A stretch of 64,000 bases of DNA. Origin: Paracentrotus lividus (lineage: Eukaryota > Echinodermata > Echinoidea > Camarodonta > Echinidae). How positions within the stretch are numbered: position 1 is the stretch's first letter; every line of letters begins with the position of its first letter. The stretch lies in contig CALNVZ010002100.1 in assembly GCA_940671915.1 (NCBI GenBank), positions 6,278,171 to 6,342,170 of the forward strand, in the 5' to 3' direction. Shown here in pieces: positions 12,615 through 26,500 of the stretch. The notes beneath the pieces were generated by a model. It worked only from the letters and a program-made list of their open reading frames with translations, had not been told where the DNA came from and searched no databases. Made by a program: the position numbers and the translations under genes.

Positions 12615-14537
12615 GTGGGGCCACCTATCGTCAGAATATTGGCTTCGTTTGCAAGTCATGTTAATGTTTGGCAACATCTATAAATATCAGGGCTGTGAAA
12701 TCTCCGATTTTACGCGGAATTCCGATTTTTTCCCTCAAACACCAATCTACATTTTCCGCGTTTTTTTTTCCTTCCCGGATCGAGATCCGAAAGTCGGAAA
12801 CGCGCGCTTCAGAAAAGCGGTAAACTTCAGTTCTCAGCTCAGGCATAATTGTCCATAGAAAAGCATATAAACCTCGCACTGAAGTTAGCTAGTATTCTTG
12901 CGACGGAAAAAAAACCACCAAAATTTACCCTTTTTTCAGTAGCTTAATCATTCTCACATGCGCACATGCCGACAAACCACCGCTCATAACGTATCCACGC
13001 AAGTAGTACCGCGTAACTGACTGCGAAAACAATTCATATTGCAGTGCATAGAATATGTGCACGCTCGCCGAGACTTCTTGGAAACACAAGTGGAGCTCAT
13101 CCAAACGACCGAAAACGTGAGTAATTTATCGACTTTGGAAAATCGCACGCGCATTTTAGCCATTCACATACGGTGAGCGAGCTATACTACCGCCGAATCC
13201 AACCCGGAAGCGACATTGACCGCCGATCGCGGCGGCGGAGTGAATTTTGAGCCCCGCTCAGTCGCGTACGGCAAACCGGGATTGAGATTGCCGAAACCAC
13301 CGGCGGTCAAAATCTTGATATTCGGACCGGCGTCCGGAATCAGCCGCGCACTGATAGTTGAGAGTTGCCTGCTGTTTTTTTTTCAACTTGTTACCAGCAA
13401 ATGCCAGGTGCCAGGCAGCAGATTATTTAGAAGTACAGTGTTTGTCCCAGATGCAAATTTTCAAGCCTCAAATACCAAGGTATGGAAAAAATTAAGTGTT
13501 TTTTTCTCAAAAACAGCAATTGAAATTGATAGAAATAGTCTCCAAAATTAGCCTAAGTTGCACCAGAGACCCCGGCCTTAAGGGACTTTGCGCTTCGCGC
13601 TCGTGATGTGCGCTTCGCGCACATAGGGTTCGCGCACATTATTCACTTCAGATTTTTTCAGACTTTTTTTTTAACCAGCTCTCACACCCCTGAAATATGT
13701 TCTACTTGATCACACAAATCAGAAAATATATGTCTCCAATTTTTAAATTGACCTTTTGTGACCCCAAATGGAGGTCAAAGGTCAGGCTTCATTAACATAA
13801 ACATAATTTTCTTCTAATTGTGTCAAATTTGGTATCAAATTGTAGGTAATTTTATAACTAGCAATTAAGTCTATTAACAATTTTCACACGACCAGCCAGT
13901 TTTTAGCAATATGCAAATTAGTCTATTTATGCATAAATCAATGCATAATTGAGTCAAGCTTCACGACAATCAGACATAACATATCCACAGACAATATTAA
14001 TAGCAACTAATCAAGAATACAGCATAGGTCATACTAGCCTGATATTGCTGCCACATTCTGGTGACCCTTATGACCTTAAAATTAGGGTAAAGGTCAATTT
14101 ATATGATGATTAACAACCTGGGAGCAATATCAGGCTAGTATGACCTATGTTGTATTCTTGATTAGTTGCTATTAATATTGTCTGTGGATATGTTATGTCT
14201 GATTGTCGTGAAGCTTGACTCAATTATGCATTGATTTATGCATAAATACACTAATTGGCATATTGCTCAAAACTGGTTGGTCGGGTGAAAAAATGTAAAT
14301 AGACTAAATTGCTAGTTATAAAATTACCTACAATTTAATACCAATATTGGCACAATTTGAAGAAAATTATGTTTATGTTAATGAAGCCTGACCTTTGACC
14401 TCCATTTTGGGTCACAAAAGGTCAATTAAAAAAATGGAGACATATATTTTCTGATTCGTGTGATCAAGTAGAACATATTTATAGATGTTGCCAAACATTA
14501 ACATGACTTGCAAACGAAACTACATACGTGGCCCCAC
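12615..14537. mobile_element. Giant fold-back MITE, interrupted by another element
   Basis: The ends are GTGGGGCCAC (12615) and its inverse GTGGCCCCAC (14537), each next to a TA. The left arm (TCGTTTGCAAGTCATGTTAA, GTTTGGCAACATCTATAAATAT) pairs with 14478-14520. From 13693 the palindrome continues to a centre near 14086, so almost the whole element folds on itself; the arms include TAGTATGACCTATG and GACAATATTAATAGCAACTA with their inverses. Removing the 1005-bp insert leaves about 920 bp. It is non-coding and presumably mobilised in trans by a TA-targeting transposase (inference). Confidence 0.85.
12688..13692. mobile_element. CAGGG-ended insert nested in the fold-back
   Basis: A 1005-bp segment bounded by CAGGGCTGTGA and its near inverse TCACACCCCTG. 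It splits the left arm of the surrounding palindrome: the intact right arm shows the target to be CTATAAATATGTTC, and here AAATAT appears on both sides, so the direct duplication is 6 bp. It is GC-richer than its surroundings, with GCGCTTCGCGC phrases near 13590-13625. The 111-codon open frame at 13216-13551 has no recognised motif. CAGGG ends suggest hAT affinity, but hAT duplications are normally 8 bp, so the class is uncertain. Confidence 0.75.
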
Positions 14538-17136
14538 TAATACCTTCTTGATTCAAATGATGAAACGGAAAGTGGGAAACGTTTTTCCTAGTAAAATCTA
14601 TTTGATTTCTTCTTGCGTGCACTCTTAATGCAACAATTGCAAGAGTTTTATGGTTCAGCATATATACATTGCCCATATTGTTACCATGACAATTCTATAT
14701 ACAATGTATGTTGGTATATAATTATAAATAAATACATTTTGGACTGCAATTAGATAAATCAAACAGTAACTATTTGGAAATTTTAAAACAAGACATTGTA
14801 ACCAAACTTTGGATTTCACAGATGAAACAAATGTGGAATGAATATTGATTATATTTTAATAAGGTTATGAAGAAAAACATACATACAGGCGAACGTATAT
14901 TTTTTTCCAATCTACACAAATTAAAATACAAATCATATATCAAATGTGTATTTTTAGTACAGATTTGAGTCATATTTTCGGTGAACATATATATTCAAAT
15001 GATTTATGCAGTGCTCTCTCGAAGAACAGGTTCAGAAATGGACTTGAAATTAAGCTATCCTGTTTTTTTTTTTTTGGGGGGGGGGGGGGAATGAAATAAA
15101 ATACATTAGTTAATAAATTGTAATTTTTGGAAATTGGAATATTTTGTACAATTTCCCAAGTTTGTGAATGCTGTTTTCACATCTTCAGAAGATAAAAGAG
15201 CTTAATTCCAAAAGGAGCTAAATAAAACTTTGATGAAATTGAGTTAAGGCGATGACCAATAATTTAGGTTGCTACCTGTGTTTGAACAAAGATTTAACCC
15301 TAATTTTGAGAACTATTATAACAAAATGTAATGCACCTTTTGGTATCACTTTTATATCAACGCCTGTACAAAATTTGGCAAAAGAAAGCTTGTATATTGG
15401 AAGTTACAAAAGTGGCTTTAGCCCCCTTTTGAAATGAACACTTTCTTTGTAGACTAAGTTTAAATAAAAATTATTACAGAGAGTAAATTAGATAAGGTGT
15501 TTTCCATGATTTGACTTTAAAGGCCTAAATGAAAATGCAATGTAGCCGTCATTACGATTTGTGACAATTCATGGCATCATTTATAAATGTGTTAATCCTA
15601 TTTTGTACATTTTATTATGAAGATAGGGAATACAATTTATGCCGGTCAACTATGAGTACTTTGTTAAGAGGACATAGCTCAAATATTTTGCTTTCTATAC
15701 TTCCATGTTTGGTAAATGGGGGGTTTAAGCACTGCAGCAGAAAAATTCTTCCGACATCAGAAATCATCATCAATACCACATCCTTTGGGGAAATAGGGTC
15801 TTTAGGCTGGAAATGTTAATACCAGGTAGTTCCAGTAACGGATCTAGCAATATGTCACACAATTGAAAGTATCGGCCCATGCCCAAACATAAAAGAGCTG
15901 CTATTATCCCCAGACAATTGGGCCTGTATTATTATTATTATTATTATTATTATTTATTTGACCAAAAGGTATACATGTTTTATACAATATAAGAGATGAC
16001 ATACAATGTAAAAGCATGACATATACAAAAACAAAAGGAGATAAGAAAAGAGAAATGAACAGTGCTACATGCTGGTCAGGGGTGACAAACGTTGCTCGGA
16101 AGCATGTCTTAATATATTAAAATTTAGAATCCTGGATCCGTGCCTGAGTTCCCTCATATTCTAGTGTAATTTACCCACTCCAAATTCAAATAATTTATCA
16201 GGAAACGGATTGGACAAGGATTGAGCATGGATCAGACAAGAACGTTATGGTAAATTATGTGATGCATGCCATGTGAGTCTAACTATTAGGTTTGGTTGGA
16301 ACCGATTATGTATAAGATTGCATGATCATAATGAAATTATGATTTATTCTTCAGGTCCACTCGCATTTAATGAAATCTATTTAAATTGTGAAATGTCCAC
16401 TTGCATCCAATGTTATATTTAATTTTCACTGTTAACATAATCTGCATCATCACTAAATACCAATGATTGTAAAGTATGTTGTGCTAGGATTTTTCTCTTT
16501 GCATTTCAATTTATTCGGTGCCTGTGTCAAAAGCATATGTTACCAATTTAAATCTATTTAGAATTGTAAATTGTGCACAGTCAAATTTTTTTCTGGATCG
16601 AATCTGCATGTAGTTGGAGACTGCATGCAATTGTTGATGGTCATAAAAATGCACAAAATGATAAACCGCATACTCTCACCATACGGTCGTTTTCTATGCT
16701 TAAAGTCTTTTTCACTAACTGTTCTACATGTTCAATAATCATTTTCATTCAAAAGATTATTATTAATATGCATGAAAGGATTTTGATTTCAAGAATGATA
16801 CTTCCTTTAATGTGGACTTTAAATGGGAAATTTGTTTTCATACATTTAGGCAACTGGAATAAAGAGAAACGGCAACACAGGATTGTATGACACATTCTCC
16901 AGTGACATTTTATCTAATCAATTTCTAACTTTAACACAATTCCTAAATTCAACCATGTACCCAAGACTATACCAAAGCCTACATTAAAACATAAATCACA
17001 AACACTTAAGTCAAGAGCAAACCCCCAGAAACCAGTGAAGCTTCCGTTCAATGATTTTTTAAAATTATAAATTCGATATTTAAGTCTTGTTTATTCTCAG
17101 TGCTGATCAAAAAACAATTTTCTTCATTTTTCGCAG
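14538..17136. other. No recognisable gene; simple repeats
   Basis: Contains a poly-T to poly-G junction (15063-15089) and an (ATT)n microsatellite (about 15928-15953). No upstream phosphatase exon was recognised. 16573-16890 is open on the + strand but shows no known motif and no splice context. Confidence 0.45.
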
Positions 17137-17285
17137 GACAAAGAAGAAAAGATCTTCAACCAGTTCCACTACACAGCCTGGCCTGATCATGGAGTTCCCA
17201 AATCAGTCACACCTATCCTAGATATGATCAAACTAGTCAGAGAGTACCAAAAAGCAGAGGACCCACCTATAGTCGTCCATTGCAG
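17137..17285 (+). CDS. Phosphatase exon: WPD loop
   Basis: Acceptor TTCGCAG before GAC AAA GAA; encodes DKEEKIFNQFHYTAWPDHGV, PKSVTPILDMIKLVREYQK and AEDPPIVVHC. The exon ends TGCAG before donor GTTAGT, splitting the serine codon after the catalytic cysteine. WPD carries the general-acid aspartate. Incoming phase 0. Confidence 0.92.
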
Positions 17286-20200
17286 GTTAGTCAGTCAATA
17301 TTGTTATCATCAGGACCCACCTATAGTTGTTTATTGCATGTTAATAGTTAGTCAATAATGTTGTCACTTGCCAGACATTAGATATGATCTGACTTGTCAG
17401 AGAGTTTCAAAAAGCAGTCATCAATTGCAGGTTAGTCATAATATTGTTGTCATTAGTCAGATTAGATAAGATCAAACTCGTTGGAGAGTACCAAAAAGCA
17501 GAGGACCCACCTACAGTCGTCCATTGCCAGTTAGTCAGTCAATATTGTTATCATCAGTGAGACATTAGATATGGCAAACTAGTCAGAGAGTACCATAAAA
17601 GAAGAGGACGCACCTATAGTTGGCTGTTGCAGGTTAGTCACTCAATATTGTTATGAGTCAGACATCAGATAAACTATACATCAGTCAAATTGATTTTTTT
17701 TACCAAAATTGGGCAAAAGCAACCCCTGCATTTCAATAGTCTAAGAAACCTTTTGTTCCTTATGAATGGACTCCGGAAGACTTACCCCAATCAATGAAAG
17801 ATTGATCAGATTGCCAGCCAGGGTCGCTTCTGCCTAAACTTCGTACAAGCTTGTATTGACAGAGGTTTTTGAAAGCTCGAGTACTCTGTCATTCTTGACA
17901 ACACTGGTATAAGTTTGGTATCAGTTGATAGAATATGAGTTATTCCTTCACATAAAATAAAAAAACTTAATGTCACATAGGCTATACCATTTTAATATGA
18001 GGCTCTTAAAGTTGGGTTTACTTTTTTTCTGGGATGCACTGTAGATATAGAACAACAACAAAAACTTGCTTTTTAACAAAGAAAATGCATGTTTGCACCC
18101 ACATGACGTCAGCTAAAATTGTATTGAGAAAGCGCTTTTATTTTCCTATAGATATCTTGTAAATTAGGCCTGATGATAACCCATTCAAACTGGATATTTT
18201 AAGACATTAAACTATTTTTGTACTTCTCATAATCCTTGCATTTCTGTTACCACCTCCTACAAGAGACAACTCAGGAAGATGTTCGAGCTCTTGGAGATTA
18301 AATGATCAACACTTGCTTGATCTCAAGAGGGGGGATATTGCTTGTACATGAACATTGTGTATTTCTGTGTTAAAGATTTCCTCTAGAAGGATATATGCCG
18401 TGAAACCAAATGCGGGGATGAGTTATATTTAGATAGACAGTGAAGACAATTCCTCTCATCTCTTAAAGCTTACCCACTTGAATGATGAATAGTTGATGTT
18501 CTGGAGAAGTATTATAATAAATATGCATTCAGGTTCCTTACAGAAAGATGGATTACTTTTTATGAGCTCATCTCTTAAATTTAAAATTATATGTAATGTA
18601 CTTTCATTTTGGGTAAGAACTCAAGTTAAAGGTTCAAAAGTATGTAGGCGTGTCTACAAAACTTTAAATCAGCTTAAATGTTACATCACCTTTCATCATC
18701 AAATGATGCAAACAAAAAACAAATTTACCTTGTTTTTCTAATAATGTTTATCTTCTTCCTTCTTAATCGTATTGTATGTAGGTTTTATTCTTTTTTTTTT
18801 TTTTTTCTTGAATCAATAAAATCACATGTACACGGATTCAACTGAATTTTCTTATTTAAAATATAAGGGCTCCAATTAATAAAATATATCTAGAAAATAT
18901 CATTTAACACTTGTTTTACATGATAAAGGACTTCTTTTTGATAGATTTAGTAAAGAGATAACTTTGAATTAGACAACATAAGGATTGAGAATTATGGACC
19001 CCATAGCTTCAATGATTTCCCTAATGAGAGTCCATCCTGGATGTAATACGGATGTCATTAGATTTTATCTATTCTCTCTAGTGATTATTACTTGCCATAA
19101 ATCATATTTTAAAGGGATACTGATTTGTGCTTGTTGTTTCATATATTCAATTAGTACTTCACTTCATAATTCTCATTACTTGATGGCAATAAAAGGGAGA
19201 GACTACTAAAAATACACTAGATGGTTGCAGTCACATTGGACAAATTTAGTCTCAGATAATTTTGGTTAGGCTCAGCCAGTGTTTCCATTTGTATGAAATC
19301 ATTTGGAGTCTTCAGTGCCAGCAAACTTCTTTTTGGTTGATATTGCATGCTCTGCTTTTTGATGAAATATGCAATTTGATTCACAAATATTATAATGGTA
19401 AATGGACCAATCAAGTCATGAATGAACAAGAATTTGCAAAAATTTCCTGGTACTTCAGGAGGTACAAATCCTCTCCAATGTTCTGTAAGCTGCACTAGGT
19501 TCTATGGGGATCGTTCATTCGCTCATGCTGTTCCTCTACATTGGAATGATATTTATTCTCACCTGAAAATTTGTTCCTCAGTATCACAGTTTAAAGCCCT
19601 TCTCAAAACATACTTATTCAAAGAATATTCCTTGTGAATCACAGTTTGGCCAATTTCCTGGTCTTTTCTATACTATTTCCCTTTTCTTTTCGTAAAAGTT
19701 TGTAGAGACGTCTTGTCAGTGATACATGCTATAAAAGAATCATGTTATTATTATTATTACATTTCATTCACACCTCAAAAAATCAAGATAAAGCATAAAA
19801 ATCTATGTTCCGGTATGACTGTAACTAGCAACCATGCATCCATCCCTGCTCATGTAATTACATGGCCTGATGAAGCAAGCCTGTCAACACTACCTAATTG
19901 GAGATCTGGACACTGAGCTTTCTTATATTGAGGGATTGTATGTTGTTTTATTGGGGATTGTTGGGCGCATCAACGGTTTTCAGGATTGGATATGGAAAGG
20001 TCAAGAAACCAAAATTACATGATTTGGCTGGCCTCCTAAAAGTAAAAGGGTAATTGCAGGAAATGTTTTATATGAAAATAATTAAGTTAATAATTTGAAA
20101 TATTTAAAACGATGATACCCTCATATTATCAAATGCTCTTAAGTTATTTTGACCTTTCTAAAGGTTCATGCTCTTTGCAGATATCGAAATGTAACCTGTG

Positions 20201-20529
20201 GTGACACTGAGAATACTGTATACATCAAAGTTATTTTCAAATATCATAGAATAAATATTATAGATTCCTCTTTGACTTTAAATTAACCAACTACCTGAAA
20301 AATAGTTGATTATTAGTTTGTCCAAACGTCTAATAAGGGACTACATCAGGCTGTAAAAAGCCTAACCATCCCCCTTCATTTTACATTAAATGCTTATGCA
20401 TTTTGAAAGTGTAAGTCATAATAAGGAATAAATAAGTAAATTGATAAGCCATGAAGAACAGCACAATGAAGTGTGAAAAGAGCAGTACAAGGTTGATACC
20501 AAAAAATAAGACAAATTCTACAAATTCTA

Positions 20530-20565
<36 letters not shown>

Positions 20566-23500
20566 GGTAGAACCTAATGAGGATGATTCATGTTACGTGA
20601 TTGGTCCCTTAGGCATTAGACTTACCCAATATCGAGGGCAGGTGATTTGTTCTGTTTGGATATTTTATGCACATATGAACAAATAATGAGTTTAAACTTG
20701 GGAGTGTCTCATTGTATATCCCCGGGTATATCCATGGTTAAAAAAAAAGAAAAAAAGAAGCAGCTACTGGTAGTGGTATAACCTGAATTATTGAAAGGAA
20801 AACAATTTTTAAAAACTAAATGAAGATGGTTCTTAGGACAGTTATTAGGAGATAAATTAGTGACATTGATGAAGCAATACAATTGTTATTAGTTTGATGG
20901 ATTGGTTAATTTTGAGTCTATAGAGTGCGTACATGTATAAGTAAGCAACCATGGGGCCTTTAATACAAAGGCCACTAGTGCATCAACTTGGTTTCAAGTT
21001 ACATGTATGTGTGCCAGTACATTTAAGGGCAGTATCTGAAAAGAAAACAAAATCTATGTATACATCTTGAAAATATCTCTGGAAATGTTCTCAAAACATC
21101 CCAAGATTCTTCCTATTTCAGAAATCTGAGCATTACCAGGTCCTTCTTCTTGAGAGTAATCATTGCTTAGAAGGTTCCACTTTTAAAAAGGAAGTTACCA
21201 CCCATAAAAACTCCATATTTTAATAACATACAGTCTGTGTCAAATAAAATGGTACAGTCTGGGAAAAAATAATGTAGGTGTGAAATCTTTTCAAATAATG
21301 TGTGTATGTTGTACCAAATTAAAGCCAAAAGATTTTCCCTTGTGATGCACTGTGTTCTGTATAATCTTCGTTCGTTAAACAAAAGTTATGCTAAAATTTG
21401 TGCGACGAGGAACAAATCGAAATTACGCACGTTTATTATTCCATTATGCGAAACCTACACAAAAAGCATGGACGTTTTGCGAAAATGGATTTTTCTTGAC
21501 TGTAGAAAACTGGTCATATCTCAAAATTATAGCACCAAATGTGATGAAAAAAATTGCAGAAGAAAGTCCGATTATCCTGCTTTATGAAAATACCAAACAA
21601 TACCAGGTTCTAATTAATATTCATACTATAAACAAAATGTTTTCCGACTGTACCATTTTTTTTTACACAGACTGTATAAACAAAAAACATCATTTCTCGA
21701 TTTTCAAGCATTTGCACGAAGATTCAAGTCAGGATCATTAGAAACATAACTTTGAGAGTTTGACATTCAGCTTGATTGCCATACCATCCTGTGACATTTT
21801 CAAGGTCATCAATTATAATATCCCTTTACTTCCTGACATTCTTAACAGCCACTAAAAATTTAATTTTACATCTTTATGTTTCTCTCCCATAATTTATGAT
21901 CTTCACATTACACATTTTCTTTGAGAGTACAGTTTTAGAATTAGGTTGATTTAGTTGTAAGGCAGAGGTTGGGTACAAGTCTGTTTTTATGATACAAGAG
22001 ATCGACATTCCTGGGGAAATAACCAATATCCTATTGCAGATATTTCATCTTTCCTTATGAAATGTGACCTTTTGATATATTCCCCTCCATAGTGGATTGA
22101 ATGTACCATTAGGTACATGTCTCATCTTGGGGTAGAGAATCTTACAGTTTGGAAAAAATTCAAAGACCAAATAAAAATGAGGATTAGATATTAACTCTAG
22201 TAATGACACAAGCATGGACATATGATATTTTATTTTCCATTTAACCCGTTGGGGACTGAGCCCGAATATATTCGGGCTGAGGTCTATAGGAAATGTGTGT
22301 TATAGCCAAATCAGCTCGTCTCCATCAGGTTAATTTTAGGGATATTGGGACTGATATACATGTAAAGGTAGGTGAACTTAAGTTTATGGCAATTTTTTCA
22401 CAGACTGTTACTGAGAACCAATTGGTTTTCAGTGGCGGATCCACGCAAAGGTGCAGGGGACACATGCCCCCCCCCCCCCTCGTGAAATTTGAAAAGCACT
22501 CATCGACTGTACATTTTAAATTTCAGAAAATTTCAGCACCGCCCCCTATCAGGCCTGATGCCCCCCCCCTCCCCATTTGAAAATCCGGGATCTGCCACTG
22601 GTGTTATTCTCTCACATGTATTCATTAGCATATATTGGTAGTAGGCTATTGAATGACAGAATAAATGATGTAGGAATAAATTGAATTACTTTTTGGTCCA
22701 TTCATATTTCTTATCCATATTTGATTTGTATTCCATTTCTGATGGCAAGTGTAAAATATAATAAATGTGCATATTTCTATGTAATTGTAGTGGAGATTCC
22801 AATAATAATAACATACCTTATCACTCTGATTTAGAACTTATGACATGAAACAACAATCTTTCTATCTCAGCATATATTTATGTGCAATCAGTGAGCAATA
22901 ACATGACATCCCCAATCATCCCCAATGACACGCATAACAACTTTTTCTAGTATTTCTATTCCAAATGTAATTATAGTGGAGATTCTAATAGCAACATACC
23001 TGATCAATATGATTTCAAACTTATGACATAAATAACAAACATAGGTCTGTATATATTCATGTGCATTCATGTGCAGTAACATGACGTCTCCAATGATAAT
23101 AGATAATGACATGCATGTCAAACACAATGGAGTTATATCTCAACCATTGCCATCTGTTCATCTAATCATGTCCTAATTCTAACCCCTCTTCATACTATAA
23201 ATAACTAATCAGAGGGGGTTTTACCTACTAATCTACCTGTTAGCATTGACCCACGTTGTGTTCTTGACAGGTAGAATCCACAGGTCCCGCCCCAAAGTAA
23301 TACCCTGAATTACCCACATCCCCTTCTCTCTCTTTCATAATTTCGAAGACCCTCTCTCTCTCTCTCTCTCTCTCCTCCCCCCCCCCTCTCTCTCTCTTCT
23401 CTCTCTCTCCCTCCCTCCCTCTCTTCTATAAATGATAATGGGGCTTAGAACTAAACGTGGAGTCCATGAACTAAATAAACCAATTAGAATCATCAATCAT

Positions 23501-26500
23501 GGGGGGTTCTAGGAAAATTACCCCCTCCCCCCGGACAACTACCCTTACCAAAAAAATTACCACCTACATGTTAGCCTACACTTACCCTATTTCTGTAGTT
23601 GTCCTCATACGATGCCAAACAAGGTACAATACACACATTTCAGTAAAATATAATAAAAATAGATAAAATAGGAATGTTTTTATTAAAAACATAAATATGA
23701 CCGTCCAAGGTATCTAATACATGTACTTATAGCCCAACCTCATCATCCCCTATCTCTCTCTCCCTCCCTCCCTCCCTCCCTCCCTCCCTATCTCAAATTC
23801 CCATCCACAGTATTGATATGTTGAATAATTGCCAGCCCATTATAAATATATGATTTGTTATACTGCCAAGGACAATGACATGCAAGTCAATGTCTGCCAC
23901 AGTTAGACAATGAAGAACTTGGCCGATTCAATTTGTGAATTATGAATAGAAATAATGGGCAGACATTCCTTGACATTTCTGAAGAATGTTCTTTTCCAAA
24001 AATACATTCCATTTTAGACACTTTACACAAAAATTACATTGTATGCCTGCAGTATAAATCAGCTGCAACATTATTTACAGCATAAATACATACTTACATA
24101 ATATAACCTGGCACCAATTTCATCATAACTGCCTCAATAACCATCTAACATAATTTAATGCAATTTTATTTATAGTAATTATTTTACTTAAATTCGCTAT
24201 TTATCAATGATTTTGAACATTTTCAAGGTTTTAAAATTCCACTTATTTATTCGTAATCAAGTACATGAAGAGGGGAATAGTATCTTGTAATTATTGAACC
24301 AATCAATTTATCTGGTTGTAAATGGCATGAGGCATTATTATGAGACTATATGTATTTTTCAGTTAAATCACATTCAATTACAAACTTGACAATTCAAATT
24401 CAAATAAGGCCTTTATTTATATATGTTGCCCCCAATGTCTTTTGTTGCTAATTTTAGGTATCACGTCGGGGAGATTGAGTCAGTTGAGTGACGGCTCACA
24501 ATAAACTGAGTCACGCTGACACGACTCCATAGATTGGGCAAGGGGCTTTGTTTTGGATGGATATAAGAGCTTATGTCATAATGTCCCCGATTCCGTAATA
24601 CTATACATAACCCTCAGTGATCTACATGTCGTGTAAATGTTGACGGCAGGCGTTGTTGCTTCAGCGAGGTGTTGTTCGGGGGATGAGAAAGTGTTAAATG
24701 AAAACCCCCAAGTCGGTCTCTTTCCTGTATTAACAGACACCCCTCATTGTTAAATCTATTTTGGATTATCCCAATTGAGCATGTTCAACAGAAAAGGAAG
24801 CTTCCATTGAAAATAGAGTAGAAAGTTTCATAGTTAATGACACCTTGTGACCTCTGTAAACTGCACCTCTTACAAATGTGTTTGATTTTTGAAAGGTGTA
24901 ACTGAAAAACCTTGTAATTGGCGAGATTAAAACAATTGTGTACATATTTGATTATTTCAACTTATTTTTAGAGGCTGCTGATAGTGGAACGCATTCATAT
25001 TTCTCATATAATATATAAAGTGGGGTACAAATTTATTGCAATTTTTAGCTCTCCATTACAAGTAATATACATGTGGTCATGTTCAAACGTGAGTGACATG
25101 ACATTTGGACTGATAGAAGGGCGCATATCTTTGCACTTGTAGGTTATGAATGGATCATGACCACCATATTATGTATAATGTAGGAGTGGCATGTGTCATT
25201 ACCAGTTGGATTTGAATTTTACAATTGGTCCTGGAAATTGTGATTAAAAAACAGTGCGTGAGTGACACGACACAAAAAGACATGGGTTTCTGACCATCAT
25301 TGGTTACGGTTGGATTTGTGCCCAAGTAGATCTTTAAGGGTACCATAAGTGCTGGTATGTATATGAATAGTGTACCTCTTTGACATTTATTGTGTTTATC
25401 AATCATTCCCTCTCTGTGGAAAATGGTCCACCTCTATGTGTCGTGAGTGACACGACATCCAACATGTGAGTGACACGACCATTGCCTTAAATTAAACATT
25501 TCAAGTAAATAACTAAATTCAAATTACCTGTATTTATATGCCTTGTTAGAGTAGTCCATGAAAATTACTTTAAGCAAAAAAAATCTGACAAAAGTGATAA
25601 GTATTAAGAATAAGAGGCATTTAAAGCACCATAGTCCCATACGTGCAAATTCCTGTTTGCTCAATTATTCAGCGTAAGAAAACTGGATCACATAATGTTT
25701 GAACTTAAATAATTGTTTGTTTTGTAAAGAAGCGTTTGCGTTGATTTCAGATCCTTATTTGCATTTTCAAAGGCACAGCGCCACATTAAAATTTCAGCTA
25801 AATGTCCCACTTAGTTTGAATATGACCATGTACAAGTACACTCTTTTAGCATAAAGTGGAGAGTCTAATTTTATCTTTTAAGGCGTTTGAAGTTGCCATG
25901 CATATATATTTAATATTTCCTAAAAAAAAAAATCACTGCTACTTTCTAGGTTTCTTTCACAAAAATATTAACATATTCTAGCTTTGTAATCTTGAAATAA
26001 AAAAAAAAGTTATAGAGCCGTGGCTCCACCATATTTCACAGAATCGAAAGTGGTGCATTCAATGCTAAACATGTGTCATTTGATAGTGGCAATAATGTGT
26101 CATCCCACACTAACAAAACACAAATTGTTATTCATTTACAGAATAGATACACCTCTCTCACATTCATAACATCATTAGACAGGTTTTGAAACACTCAAGG
26201 TGTCGCATTTTCTTTGAAAAACACATTTGATCACGTCATCATCATGATCGAAGAAAGGAATGACGATTCCATCCTACCCTCTTAACATACCCGCCACCTA
26301 TGAAACAGGATATTTCAATGACACTGACTTTTGGGTTATGAATGTTATATGGTTCATTATCAACATTAGGCTACTCAAAATTCTATATGTTTATGGATAA
26401 GGAAATTGTATTTTAATATTATGTTTGACCATATACATGGATATATGGCAGCATTGCAAAAGGAATTTAATCTGTATAATGGGAAATGGGAAGTGCCCCT

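Noticed and set aside
13216-13551. 111-codon GC-rich open frame as a gene
   Set aside because: Lies inside a transposon insert, without recognised motif or splice signals; its GC content matches the insert.
6837-17136. Search for the phosphatase's upstream catalytic exons
   Set aside because: No segment encoding YINAS, QGP, DFWRM or YWP-like motifs with splice sites was seen.
21300-21741. 95- and 117-codon frames as a small gene
   Set aside because: They coincide with MITE copy 2; copy 1 does not keep the frame.
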